From positions 3,794,001 to 3,858,000 of the forward strand of contig NZ_CP095075.1 in assembly GCF_022921115.1 (NCBI RefSeq): a stretch of DNA of 64,000 nucleotides, written 5' to 3'. The notes below the pieces were generated by a model that searched no databases, was not told the origin of the DNA, and worked only from the letters and a program-made list of their open reading frames with translations. The first letter of the stretch is position 1, and every line of letters begins with the position of its first letter. Position numbers and translations under genes: made by a program. Positions 9,192 through 16,933 of the stretch are shown here, in pieces. Origin of the DNA: Halobacillus amylolyticus. Lineage in GTDB: Bacteria > Bacillota > Bacilli > Bacillales > Halobacillaceae.

Positions 9192-9882
9192 ATCAAGAAA
9201 AAAACAAGTAGCTATGAAGGCGCGTAAAATTATTGCAAATGATAATCCAAAGTCTCCGATTGCCGAGCAATATCGTACGATTCGAGCCAATTTACAGTTT
9301 GCTTCTGTTGATAAAGAACTGCAATCCCTACTCATTACTTCAGCAGGTCCGTCAGAAGGAAAATCGATGACTTCGGCCAATATGGCAGCTGTTTTCGCTC
9401 AACAAGGCAAACGGGTTTTGTTAGTAGATGGCGATTTGCGCAAACCGACGGTCCACCACTCTTTTCGTTTAAACAATACAAAAGGATTAAGTAATTTCCT
9501 AGTTGGCCGTCAAACGCTGAAAGAAACAACGCAAATTACTGCCGTTGATAACCTGGATGTCCTGCCAAGTGGCCCGATTCCGCCGAACCCTTCTGAACTT
9601 CTAGGCTCAAAAGCAATGCACAAATTGATGATGGAAGCTCGCCAGCATTACGATTTAATCATTCTCGACACACCTCCAGTTCTAGCCGTTTCCGATTCGC
9701 AAGTACTGGCAAGGGAAGTTGATGGTGTTATGTTAGTCGTACGCAGTGGTCAAACAGAATTCCAGGCAGCTGAACGTGCTAAAGAACTGCTTGAGCAATC
9801 AAAGGCGAATCTCCTTGGTGTCGTTTTAAACGACCGTGAGAAAAAGAATAGCAATTACTACTATTATTATGGTAATTCTTAA
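9181..9882 (+). CDS. Bacterial tyrosine kinase (BY-kinase, CapB/PtkA/EpsB type)
   Basis: CpsD/CapB-family autophosphorylating kinase (233 aa) regulating surface polysaccharide synthesis. Seen: SPIAEQYRTIRANLQF, Walker A SAGPSEGKSMTSANMA (about 50-65), Walker A' VLLVDGDLRKP, Walker B LIILDTPPV, and the C-terminal tyrosine cluster (SNYYYYYGNS) that is autophosphorylated in this family. TTG at 9181 is preferred because AGAGGTGAG lies 6 nt before it; an alternative GTG lies at 9172. No cognate phosphatase gene follows, only a terminator. Confidence 0.88.
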   Translation: MVRKSRKKQVAMKARKIIANDNPKSPIAEQYRTIRANLQFASVDKELQSLLITSAGPSEGKSMTSANMAAVFAQQGKRVLLVDGDLRKPTVHHSFRLNNTKGLSNFLVGRQTLKETTQITAVDNLDVLPSGPIPPNPSELLGSKAMHKLMMEARQHYDLIILDTPPVLAVSDSQVLAREVDGVMLVVRSGQTEFQAAERAKELLEQSKANLLGVVLNDREKKNSNYYYYYGNS

Positions 9883-9911
9883 AAAACGGGGCTAAGGCTC
9901 CGTTTTTTTTA
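9881..9911 (+). terminator. Terminator of the BY-kinase operon
   Basis: ACGGGGC-TAAG-GCTCCGT stem followed by eight T residues directly after the kinase stop codon. Confidence 0.85.
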
Positions 9912-10065
9912 TGTTACCTTTCTAAGTTGTTAGTCGATGTGGAGTTCGAATTTAACTAGTTCATAATAGATTTAAGTTAAAGGGAACGATGCATAGAAAG
10001 TCTATTTTTAAATGAATACGTTAGTATGGATTTTACCTCCAATCAAACAAAAACAGCACCGACTG

Positions 10066-10884
10066 TTAAGGCTGATACTGTACGTAATTCGTAAATATTC
10101 CATCTACACCTAGTTGCTTCATTCTTCCTGTCATTTTGTGTTCTTTTTCATAGAAAAAAGCATGACTCTCAAGGTCTAGCAATCTTAGTTTAACTAAGGT
10201 TAATCGATCATAATATTTAGCTTCGTTTGCTATTCCATCTGCGTATGTAGCTGTATGTTCAATATTTATCTTGCTAAAAGGTTCCGCATAAAGTTTAATG
10301 CGTTTGTATTTGTCGTCAATTTTCATTAAAGAAGATTCATACCAGGATTGAAACATGATGTTTTCAGTTCTCACATTGTACTTTTTGATAATATTCTGTA
10401 CATCATCCTCCATCACAGCCTTATTGTTAACGACACGTGTTTCAATGTAGTATTTAATGCTATTGCCGTACCTATTGAATATCTCTGATAATGTAGGTAC
10501 CCGCGATCCTTCATATTTTGGCGAAAACCAACTTCCCGCGTCTAAACGTTTAACTTCTTCTAACGTTAGATTGCTAATATACCCTTCCCCATCAGTCGTT
10601 CGATCAACCGTTTGGTCATGGAGTGCTACAATATGATTGTCCTTTGTCATCCTCAGGTCAATTTCAATATAATCAGCGCCGTAATTAATTGCTTCATCAT
10701 AAGCATCTATCGTATGCTCAGGTGCAATAGTAGAAGCACCCCTGTGTGCATAAACTTCAACATCATTAAATAGATTTAAAAGGTTTAAAACCATCATTAA
10801 AGTTATCATGATCTTATAATACATTCCCTTATTCGTTATAGCAATATCCTGTCGCACGAAAAATGAGGTGATCAGCAATATCAT
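10066..10884 (-). CDS. Glycerophosphodiester phosphodiesterase (GlpQ-like)
   Basis: Hydrolyses glycerophosphodiesters to glycerol-3-phosphate and an alcohol; GlpQ also trims glycerol-phosphate teichoic acid. TIM-barrel GDPD motifs are seen: YAHRGAS, APEHT (the GlpQ variant of PENT), IEIDLRMTKD and VALHDQTVDRTTDG. A hydrophobic N-terminal stretch (ITLMMVLNLLNLF) just before the catalytic His motif suggests a signal peptide or anchor. The start at 10884 has AGGTGGGG 6 nt upstream; an internal ATG at 10824 is an alternative that would start close to the hydrophobic segment, and a GTG at 10935 lacks a ribosome site. Single gene on the minus strand. Confidence 0.82.
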   Translation of the reverse strand: MILLITSFFVRQDIAITNKGMYYKIMITLMMVLNLLNLFNDVEVYAHRGASTIAPEHTIDAYDEAINYGADYIEIDLRMTKDNHIVALHDQTVDRTTDGEGYISNLTLEEVKRLDAGSWFSPKYEGSRVPTLSEIFNRYGNSIKYYIETRVVNNKAVMEDDVQNIIKKYNVRTENIMFQSWYESSLMKIDDKYKRIKLYAEPFSKINIEHTATYADGIANEAKYYDRLTLVKLRLLDLESHAFFYEKEHKMTGRMKQLGVDGIFTNYVQYQP

Positions 10885-11088
10885 ATTTCGCCCCACCTGT
10901 ACACAAGTTACAATAGGCTCCTGCTTGAGTTTCACAGCTTATAAAAAATTTGATTTAAACGAACATACTTATAATCTTTCTAATGTTTTATTACAAATAA
11001 ATGACATTTTTATGAAAAAGGTTGTCGAATATTGAAAGTTCATTTATGCTATAATCTATATTGTTTTTAGTTGAAAGGGGTCTTATAC

Positions 11089-11295
11089 GTGTTTAAAACA
11101 GATACGAAGATAGCCAATCCTGGGAACATTGTAGAATTCGAAAGAAATGAGACACGCTTCAAGGGGAAAGTCATTCCAAGTCAATGTCAACGATCTGTTA
11201 TTGTAGATTTAACGATCATGGAAAATTTTGAAGAAATTGATTTTGATTATGAACGTACTGTTGTCGCGCACGAGAATTATCGAATATTATCTTAA
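11089..11295 (+). CDS. ykvS: YkvS family protein (DUF2187)
   Basis: Small 68-aa protein with IANPGNIVEFERN, RFKGKVIPS, SVIVDLT and VVAHENYRIL, the compact beta-barrel pattern of YkvS/DUF2187. No biochemical function is known to me. GTG at 11089 is chosen because GAAAGGGG lies 9 nt upstream; an upstream in-frame start has no ribosome site. An extended -10 (TGCTATAAT) lies about 35 nt upstream. Confidence 0.8.
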   Translation: MFKTDTKIANPGNIVEFERNETRFKGKVIPSQCQRSVIVDLTIMENFEEIDFDYERTVVAHENYRILS

Positions 11296-11326
11296 AAAAT
11301 AACTGTGTTTTTTAACGAATTTGGAT

Positions 11327-11332
11327 TATAAT
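11327..11332 (+). promoter_or_regulatory. -10 element upstream of the c-di-GMP riboswitch
   Basis: Perfect TATAAT, 32 nt before the first aptamer base. The -35 region (TGTGTT around 11304-11309) is weak. Confidence 0.5.
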
Positions 11333-11363
11333 AGTAGTTATCAAAAACAACTTCTCCTTAAAA

Positions 11364-11464
11364 AGGCAAACTTATTGAAAGGTAAGGACGCAAAGCTACG
11401 GATCTAACGCCTAGCCTCGTGAGTTACATACTGCCAAGAAGTGGTCATGGCCGCCGAGTTGCCT
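11364..11464 (+). ncRNA. Cyclic di-GMP-I (GEMM) riboswitch aptamer
   Basis: Matches the GEMM-I pattern: closing stem AGGCAA/TTGCCT, the GGCAAAC start, the P1b hairpin CTTATT-GAAA-GGTAAG with the GAAA tetraloop, the invariant GGACGCAAAGC linker that binds c-di-GMP, and a second arm ending GCCGCCGAGTTGCC. It is followed after about 14 nt by a ribosome site and a SinI-like gene, so control is probably at translation: upstream CTTCTCC (11351-11357) can pair with GGAGGGG (11479-11485), and TCCTTA can pair with TAAGGA to extend the closing stem. No terminator lies between aptamer and gene. Whether the ligand turns expression on or off cannot be read from sequence. Confidence 0.9.
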
Positions 11465-11491
11465 AAGGATGGATGATGGAGGGGTCATTCA

Positions 11492-11614
11492 TTGGATAAG
11501 GTAAAGGATATGAGAAGTTTGGATGCTGACTGGATAGCTTTAGTGAAACTAGCAAGAGCTATTGGATTAAGTAAAGAGGAAATTAAACAATTTATTACGA
11601 AAAACAGATTGTGA
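11492..11614 (+). CDS. SinI-family anti-repressor, very short (40 aa)
   Basis: Seen: LDADWIALVKLARAIGLSKEEIKQFI, read as the SinI domain pattern (L-D-x-x-W, then G-L-S-x-E-E-I-x-x-F/Y-L). SinI binds and dismantles SinR, the repressor of biofilm matrix operons in B. subtilis. TTG at 11492 is preferred with GGAGGGG 6 nt upstream; an internal ATG at 11510 would give 34 aa and keep the domain. It follows a c-di-GMP-I riboswitch and is followed by a terminator, so it is a one-gene regulatory unit. The partner SinR is not in this window. Family call is strong; role in this host is inferred. Confidence 0.78.
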   Translation: MDKVKDMRSLDADWIALVKLARAIGLSKEEIKQFITKNRL

Positions 11615-11622
11615 CGAGCATT

Positions 11623-11660
11623 GGGGCTTCTCTTAATAGAGGAGCCTCTTTTCTTTTTTT
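11623..11660 (+). terminator. Terminator of the SinI-like gene
   Basis: GGCTTCTC-TTAATA-GAGGAGCC stem followed by TCTTTTCTTTTTTT, 8 nt after the stop codon. Confidence 0.88.
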
Positions 11661-11707
11661 GAAATGGATTCTTGTTGTAGGGAGATCAGAAAAGGTAAAA
11701 TCTTTAG

Positions 11708-11815
11708 GGAATAGGGTAGAATCCATAGAACATGATGTTTGTGAAAGCCTCGGTAACTCACAGCCGGGCCTGAACTAGCTCATTGGGGAAAAGAAAAATC
11801 CCCTGCTGCCCGTTT
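11708..11815 (+). other. Structured leader before the zinc-ribbon gene, unidentified
   Basis: An outer pairing GGGTAG/CTGCCC encloses a GTGA...TCAC element, a GCCTCGG...CCGGGC pairing and a GGGGA...TCCCC hairpin, followed by GTTTTAC. It resembles no riboswitch consensus I can name. It could be a 5' regulatory leader of the next gene or a small RNA. Confidence 0.3.
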
Positions 11816-11863
11816 TACTTTATGGTAAAATGGAATTAGTTTTGTAGGAAAAGGGGGGATTGT

Positions 11864-13120
11864 GTGGGAGAGTGTCGGAAATGCGGAAAAGAAATCTCTC
11901 CTTCGTTAGAGGAGTGCGAAGAATGTAGTGCAGAACAAAGAGCTAAACAGCCAGCTGAATTCGCAGAAAACCATGAGTGGTTAAATGCCAGTAATTATTA
12001 TAGTGAACATGTTGAAGAGCAGCGTTCCTATCGCAAGAGGAATTGGAGAAAGATTTTTGTTACCTTGATATCCATTGCTTTATTTATCGGGTTTGCGACA
12101 ACTTTGTGGTTGTATCTTAGTAAGGTAACGTCGGCTCAGCATGTGGTTCAAGAATTTGAGGAAGCCGTAAATGAAGAAAATGCGAATAAGCTTGTTGATT
12201 TAGTTGCATTTGATCATGCAAAACAGACATTTAATGAGGGACAAGCAAAACTCATGATTGATTATTATAATAATCATTCTGATCAGTTTGTATCCACCCT
12301 CAGTTATTTACGTTCTGCCTCTAAAGGAGAGGGGATTGATTCAGAATATGCACTGCACTTGCAAGATCAAGGATCACAGTGGCTTGTTTTTGATCAGTAT
12401 GCACTATCATTAGATCCGGTTAGTATAGAAATTTCTTCAAATGTAAAAAATGTCACCTTATATCTCGATGGAAATAAGGTTGGGCTACTTGAAGGAGATT
12501 CAGTATATGAATTAGCGGGCTTAACACCTGGGGAACATATTGTGAAAGGTGTCGTTGATGTTGATGGTAACAAGCATGATGAAATCATATCGATTAATAC
12601 ATACGAAACATCTGAGCCAATCCAATTGATCTTTGAAGACGTAAAGCCTGATGTTACAGCAGGAAGCCTTTCTGAATCACTGGAGAAAGATTTAAAAGAA
12701 GCGGTCTCTGACCATGTGGAACAGTATATTGCTGCATACGAATCGAAGGACATAGCTAAGTTTAAAAGGATGAAAAGTGAAGAGTATTTGGAGAGTGCCC
12801 AGAATAACATAGAAGGTCTTGAAGCGACGGGAGAAAATTTTGTAGGTGAAGTGACCGAAATCGTCTACGATATAGGAAGCATGGAAATAACAAGCGCGGA
12901 TGAGGAACGCCCGTTTACTTCAAGTTTGTATGTTTCGTTCACGTTTCATTCTGGCTATTATAATAATGATGAACAGCCCTCGGATATGGTTAGAGAAGAA
13001 AGTACGTATATATGGAATTATAATCTAACCTATGACGAGGCTGAGAGTATGTGGTTCATTACTTCCGGTATGCCCGTATCATCCATGAAAACTGAAGATA
13101 CAGAGGTTGTTGAATTTTAA
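11864..13120 (+). CDS. Zinc-ribbon membrane protein, TcaA/YvbJ-like
   Basis: 418-aa protein. It begins with a zinc ribbon (ECRKCGK then CEECS), has one membrane helix (about 63-85, FVTLISIALFIGFATTLWLYL), and then a large extracellular part with a beta-rich PEGA-like segment (NVTLYLDGNKVGLLEG, about 190) and a C-terminal NTF2-like domain (AAYESKDIAKFKRMKSEEYL onward). This layout is that of TcaA/YvbJ proteins, linked in staphylococci to cell-envelope antibiotic responses. GTG start with G6 run ribosome site. Function here is unknown. Confidence 0.78.
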   Translation: MGECRKCGKEISPSLEECEECSAEQRAKQPAEFAENHEWLNASNYYSEHVEEQRSYRKRNWRKIFVTLISIALFIGFATTLWLYLSKVTSAQHVVQEFEEAVNEENANKLVDLVAFDHAKQTFNEGQAKLMIDYYNNHSDQFVSTLSYLRSASKGEGIDSEYALHLQDQGSQWLVFDQYALSLDPVSIEISSNVKNVTLYLDGNKVGLLEGDSVYELAGLTPGEHIVKGVVDVDGNKHDEIISINTYETSEPIQLIFEDVKPDVTAGSLSESLEKDLKEAVSDHVEQYIAAYESKDIAKFKRMKSEEYLESAQNNIEGLEATGENFVGEVTEIVYDIGSMEITSADEERPFTSSLYVSFTFHSGYYNNDEQPSDMVREESTYIWNYNLTYDEAESMWFITSGMPVSSMKTEDTEVVEF

Positions 13121-13124
13121 TGAA

Positions 13125-13159
13125 AAGAAGACTCACCTTCTCAAGAGGTGAGTCTTCTT
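13125..13159. terminator. Bidirectional terminator
   Basis: Near-perfect inverted repeat AAGAAGACTCACCT/AGGTGAGTCTTCTT between the convergent TcaA-like and permease genes. Confidence 0.88.
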
Positions 13160-13163
13160 GTAT

Positions 13164-14624
13164 TTATAATTTTTCTTTTCCAAGAATGAGATAGTTCATT
13201 TCTTTTTCATCAATTTTGTTATAGCGTGGGGCATTGACAAGATAGAATACAATTCCAAGCAGTACCCATATTCCTAAGGCAATATAGGATTCTTTCCCGA
13301 GTGAAGCGGGTGACTGTGGAAGTAGTAATAGGATAAGAAATCCTATGGAACTGATCATTCCGATTAGGGCTAGAAATTTTTTACCTGGTGCAACAGTACT
13401 TGCTGAATGTTTGTCAGGTTGTTTGTCTGACCATTTAAAGATCTTGTATGCAGTAGCTGTACAGAAAAAGTAAGCTATAGCGACTCCCGTTGAAGACATA
13501 TCAACAACCCAGAGTAGTGCTTGTCTGCCAAACCATGGGGCAATTAGACATACAGCTAAAGTAAACAAGATGCCCACATATGGAGTTTGGTACTTTTTAT
13601 GAAGTTTACGGAAAGCATTTGGTAAAATTCGTGCACGTCCCATCGCAAAGGTTAAGCGGCTTGATGAAATGATGAATCCATTAAGGCCTGTGAAGATTCC
13701 CATAATTACAGCAATCGCGATTACAAACACACCTGCTCTGCCCATATAGCTCTCAATGGCATCACCCGTGCCCCATACAGAATTTTGGGATTCTATTTGT
13801 GCAAGAAGTTCTTGCCATGGCATCGTACTCGCTGTAACGATGATCATGATAGCATAAGCCAATCCAGCTGCGAGTAGTGACCAAATAATGAGCCCAAACG
13901 CTTTATTTGCTTCGAATTTAAATTCTTCCGCAGCTTGGGGTATATTATCAAACCCTACATAAGCAAACGGTGCGATCGCCAATATCGTTAATATCGAGGC
14001 GATTGCGGTTTGATTAGGAAGAAACCCTGGGGATAAGTTTGATAAGCTCGGCCCTTCAGAGAAAATAGCGCCACCAGCAAGCAAAAGGATTCCGAAAATA
14101 AGAATCATACTAAAAACAAACTGTGTTCGTCCTGAGAAGCTGGTCCCGCGGATATTTAATAAGGCAAAAATAATTAATGCTGCACTTGCAATTAAAACTT
14201 GAATAATTGAAACATCATAACCTGCAACAGTATAAAGGTTTCCGGTGCGGACAAAATCAGGAAATAGAAATTTTGCTAACAAAGCAAGGGCGGAAGCATT
14301 TAACGCAACAATACAAATGTACCCAAGTGTCAAAAACCAACCTGCTAAAAAGGCGAAGCCCCTGCCAAATCCTATATAAGCATAGGAAAATTCTCCACCG
14401 GTTACCGGAAATTTTTCAATTAGAAAACCATAACTTACACCAATAATCATCATAAGAATCGCACCGAGTAATATCCCGATCACAACACCTATGGGTCCAG
14501 CTTGACCAATCCAATCCGGCGGCAGCACAAAAGCTCCCCAGCCAATTGCAGAGCCAAAGGCAATGGCCCAGACCCAGTGTGGTTTTAATGAACGTTGTAA
14601 TTTTTGTCTTTCTCGTTTAGCCAT
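13164..14624 (-). CDS. APC-superfamily amino acid permease
   Basis: 486-aa membrane transporter with about 12 to 14 hydrophobic segments. The first helix has the APC signature (AIAFGSAIGWGAFVLPPDWIG), and the consensus loop FSYAYIGFGRGFAFLAGWF follows. The GFDNIPQAAEEF motif in helix 6 is typical of the amino acid-polyamine branch. The substrate cannot be set. Single gene; upstream lies a repeat element. Confidence 0.85.
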   Translation of the reverse strand: MAKRERQKLQRSLKPHWVWAIAFGSAIGWGAFVLPPDWIGQAGPIGVVIGILLGAILMMIIGVSYGFLIEKFPVTGGEFSYAYIGFGRGFAFLAGWFLTLGYICIVALNASALALLAKFLFPDFVRTGNLYTVAGYDVSIIQVLIASAALIIFALLNIRGTSFSGRTQFVFSMILIFGILLLAGGAIFSEGPSLSNLSPGFLPNQTAIASILTILAIAPFAYVGFDNIPQAAEEFKFEANKAFGLIIWSLLAAGLAYAIMIIVTASTMPWQELLAQIESQNSVWGTGDAIESYMGRAGVFVIAIAVIMGIFTGLNGFIISSSRLTFAMGRARILPNAFRKLHKKYQTPYVGILFTLAVCLIAPWFGRQALLWVVDMSSTGVAIAYFFCTATAYKIFKWSDKQPDKHSASTVAPGKKFLALIGMISSIGFLILLLLPQSPASLGKESYIALGIWVLLGIVFYLVNAPRYNKIDEKEMNYLILGKEKL

Positions 14625-14675
14625 GAACGAATAAAGCCTCCTATAAAATATCCAAATATAATTCCTAATAGTATG

Positions 14676-14820
14676 TGTTCAAAAGTTGACGAATGAGAGA
14701 CAAGAAGTTCGAAGCGCGAAAGTTTTGAGGACCGCAAGCCGTATGCCTTTCATACGTGAGGACCGGAAAAACCGGGCAACGAAGAAATTCGCCGTTTATC
14801 ATTCGGTGACTTTTTGAACA
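14676..14820. repeat. 145-bp element with terminal inverted repeats
   Basis: Ends are TGTTCAAAA-GT and AC-TTTTTGAACA, with internal short palindromes (GTATGCCTTTCATAC; GGACCGGAAAAACCGGGC). This terminal symmetry and size fit a MITE-like or structured intergenic repeat. No other copy was noticed in this window. Confidence 0.55.
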
Positions 14821-14942
14821 TCCTCTAATAACAACGGATTCTTACATTATTCTATACAGTAATTCTTATGTCACTCATCCTCTACATAATTGTGGCTATT
14901 TCTTTTATTTACACTCATTCGTCTCAATCTAAACATATTTCA

Positions 14943-14983
14943 CGAAAAAAACCTACTTCATGAATAAATATGAGGTAGGTTTT
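14943..14983 (-). terminator. Terminator of the LCP gene
   Basis: On the minus strand AAACCTACCTCAT...ATGAAGTAGG followed by seven T residues, about 60 nt after the LCP stop codon. Confidence 0.8.
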
Positions 14984-15041
14984 GCTGACTTATCCGAAAA
15001 AAGACATTTATTTTGACGATATTTCCCGGGGAATAACTAGA

Positions 15042-16070
15042 TTATTGTAGGGAATTGTTGTAGTTGTTCTTCTTCTCTCCAGCAAAAGAACTGCTGCTGT
15101 TTGATAATTCGTTAACCCCTAAATGAGCTTGTAAGGTATTCTGGATATTGAGCAGGCTCATTTGATCAACTTGATAGTACCAGCCTCCGTTAATATATCC
15201 TCCCTCCCCTTCAAGCTGCATTTCTTCAAAATTTAAGCCATCTTGCTGGAGGACATAATCTTTGTAAGCAGTCATTTCAGAAAAAGTTAGGTTCGTTTTT
15301 AAATTATTTCCGATGGAATCAATGACATCACCATAATTTGATATGGAACCGATTTGTGATGCTTTTTCGATAATAGCTTCAATCATTTTCATTTGACGTT
15401 GCCCGCGTGCTAAGTCACTGTCATATTGACGAGAGCGAACAAGAGCTAAGGCTTCTTCACCCGTTACAGTCTGATAACCTTCTTCAAGATGGATGGCATC
15501 TTCTTCATCCTCACTATTTTGTTCAGTTAGTTCAAAAGGAACATCAAACTTTACACCACCGAGTGAATTAATCACCTCAATAAATGAATTGAAATTGAGT
15601 CGCACATAATAATCTACAGGAACATTTAAAAAGTTCTCAACTGTTTTGACTGTGGCATCGGTGCCACCAAATGCATGTGCATGGGTGATTTTATCCCGAT
15701 ACCCTACTTCAGGAATGTACACGTAAGAGTCACGAGGAATGCTTAGCAACTTAACTGATTTGTCGTCATCGTTGAACGTTGCTAACACTAAGGCATCTGA
15801 TCTGCTTGTATGACCAGTTGGATTTCCATTGGAACGTGTATTACTATCATCGACACCTATAAATAATATCGATGTGTTATCAAATTCTGGCTGAACTTCT
15901 GTGTTCCTCATGTCTGACTTTTCACCACGTTCGAGTGACTGGTGCGATTCATTGGCAGCTTGACGGGCTTTATCCGTTAGAAAAGCCGCATATCCTACCG
16001 TTGCACCTACAAAAACAAGGAGGACTGCTGCCAGTGACCATAAAATTATTTTTATCTTTTTCCTTTTCAT
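15042..16070 (-). CDS. tagV: LytR-CpsA-Psr (LCP) cell-wall glycopolymer ligase
   Basis: Transfers teichoic acid or other glycopolymer from its lipid carrier to peptidoglycan. 342 aa with an N-terminal membrane helix (about 8-30) and the LCP core: ILFIGVDDS, TSRSDALVLATFN, SIPRDSYVYIP, KITHAHAFGG and LVRSRQYDSDLARGQRQ, which contain the arginines and aspartates that bind the pyrophosphate lipid. Its position next to yvyE and divergent degS matches B. subtilis tagV (yvhJ), hence the symbol, which is positional. Confidence 0.87.
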   Translation of the reverse strand: MKRKKIKIILWSLAAVLLVFVGATVGYAAFLTDKARQAANESHQSLERGEKSDMRNTEVQPEFDNTSILFIGVDDSNTRSNGNPTGHTSRSDALVLATFNDDDKSVKLLSIPRDSYVYIPEVGYRDKITHAHAFGGTDATVKTVENFLNVPVDYYVRLNFNSFIEVINSLGGVKFDVPFELTEQNSEDEEDAIHLEEGYQTVTGEEALALVRSRQYDSDLARGQRQMKMIEAIIEKASQIGSISNYGDVIDSIGNNLKTNLTFSEMTAYKDYVLQQDGLNFEEMQLEGEGGYINGGWYYQVDQMSLLNIQNTLQAHLGVNELSNSSSSFAGEKKNNYNNSLQ

Positions 16071-16132
16071 AATACTCTTCCCCTTTAAAACACAATAAAA
16101 AAGTTAGTAACTCATCACTTTAAGACCGTATG

Positions 16133-16765
16133 TTATAGGGATATTTCCATATAACTGCGTTCGCCTTGTTTAATATCAGCTTGGCCACTCGTCAAATCAG
16201 TTATCCAAGTTTCGAAAGCATTCGTTTGATTTGTTTGTACTTTTACGTCTATCTCTACCTTCTCTAAATAATGAATCGTATCCATATAATATGAAGAATT
16301 TCGTATCTCATTTTCAAGCTTTCCGAGCATAGAGTAGTCAACGATAACTTTGATTGTTTGTATTAACTGTCGTTTGACAAGGCCTGTTGCCTTAATTGCT
16401 TCTGAAACTGAACTTGAGTAGGCACGTATTAAACCACCTGCTCCGAGTTTAATTCCTCCAAAATACCGAGTGACGACCACAGCTGTATCCTTTAGCTCCA
16501 TCTTTTTAAGGACTTCAAGCATAGGTACCCCGGCTGTCCCGCTAGGTTCCCCGTCATCATTTGCTTTCTGTATCAAGTCATGCTCACCTATCATATAGGC
16601 TGAACAATTATGATTGGCATCGTTATATTTCTTTTTGATAGATTGAATGAAATTTCGAGCTTCATCTTCCGTTTCACAACGCTTTATATGTCCAATGAAG
16701 CGAGATTTTTGGATGGTGATTTCTTCTGATCCTCGAGGATTTACTGTATAATAGCTTTCTAACAT
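16133..16765 (-). CDS. yvyE: YigZ/IMPACT family protein YvyE
   Basis: 210-aa protein of the IMPACT/YigZ family. Seen: EITIQKSRFIGHI, DANHNCSAYMIG, NDDGEPSGTAGVPML and VVTRYFGGIKLGAGGLIRAY, the diagnostic motifs. The molecular role is unclear; eukaryotic IMPACT interferes with GCN1-GCN2 signalling. The start at 16765 gives the usual N-terminus, although the AGGAGG site lies 12 nt away, longer than usual. Divergent from degS as in B. subtilis. Confidence 0.88.
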   Translation of the reverse strand: MLESYYTVNPRGSEEITIQKSRFIGHIKRCETEDEARNFIQSIKKKYNDANHNCSAYMIGEHDLIQKANDDGEPSGTAGVPMLEVLKKMELKDTAVVVTRYFGGIKLGAGGLIRAYSSSVSEAIKATGLVKRQLIQTIKVIVDYSMLGKLENEIRNSSYYMDTIHYLEKVEIDVKVQTNQTNAFETWITDLTSGQADIKQGERSYMEISL

Positions 16766-16881
16766 AGGTTTAATTGAACCTCCTAAGCTACTATTATATA
16801 ACGTTTTTATAGGTATGGGCAAATGTAGATAGATGAAGAATAGAGAAAAAATATTAGGTTTTTACGGATAACCCCCATAAA

Positions 16882-16895
16882 TTGACTTAGGTCAA
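16882..16895. promoter_or_regulatory. TTGAC-N4-GTCAA palindrome in the degS promoter region
   Basis: Perfect 5+5 inverted repeat about 40 nt before degS. Its left half could serve as a -35 with TTATGT 16-17 nt downstream. It may be an operator or coincidence. Confidence 0.35.
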
Positions 16896-16933
16896 TCGAA
16901 TGATTATGTGAATATTGATGGAGGAGACTTGTT

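Larger units (their letters stand above)
14625..15041. other. Intergenic stretch of 417 bp
   Basis: Holds the 145-bp repeat and the terminator of the LCP gene. No ribosome site or reading frame worth calling was seen. It also contains the upstream region of the permease. Confidence 0.6.
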
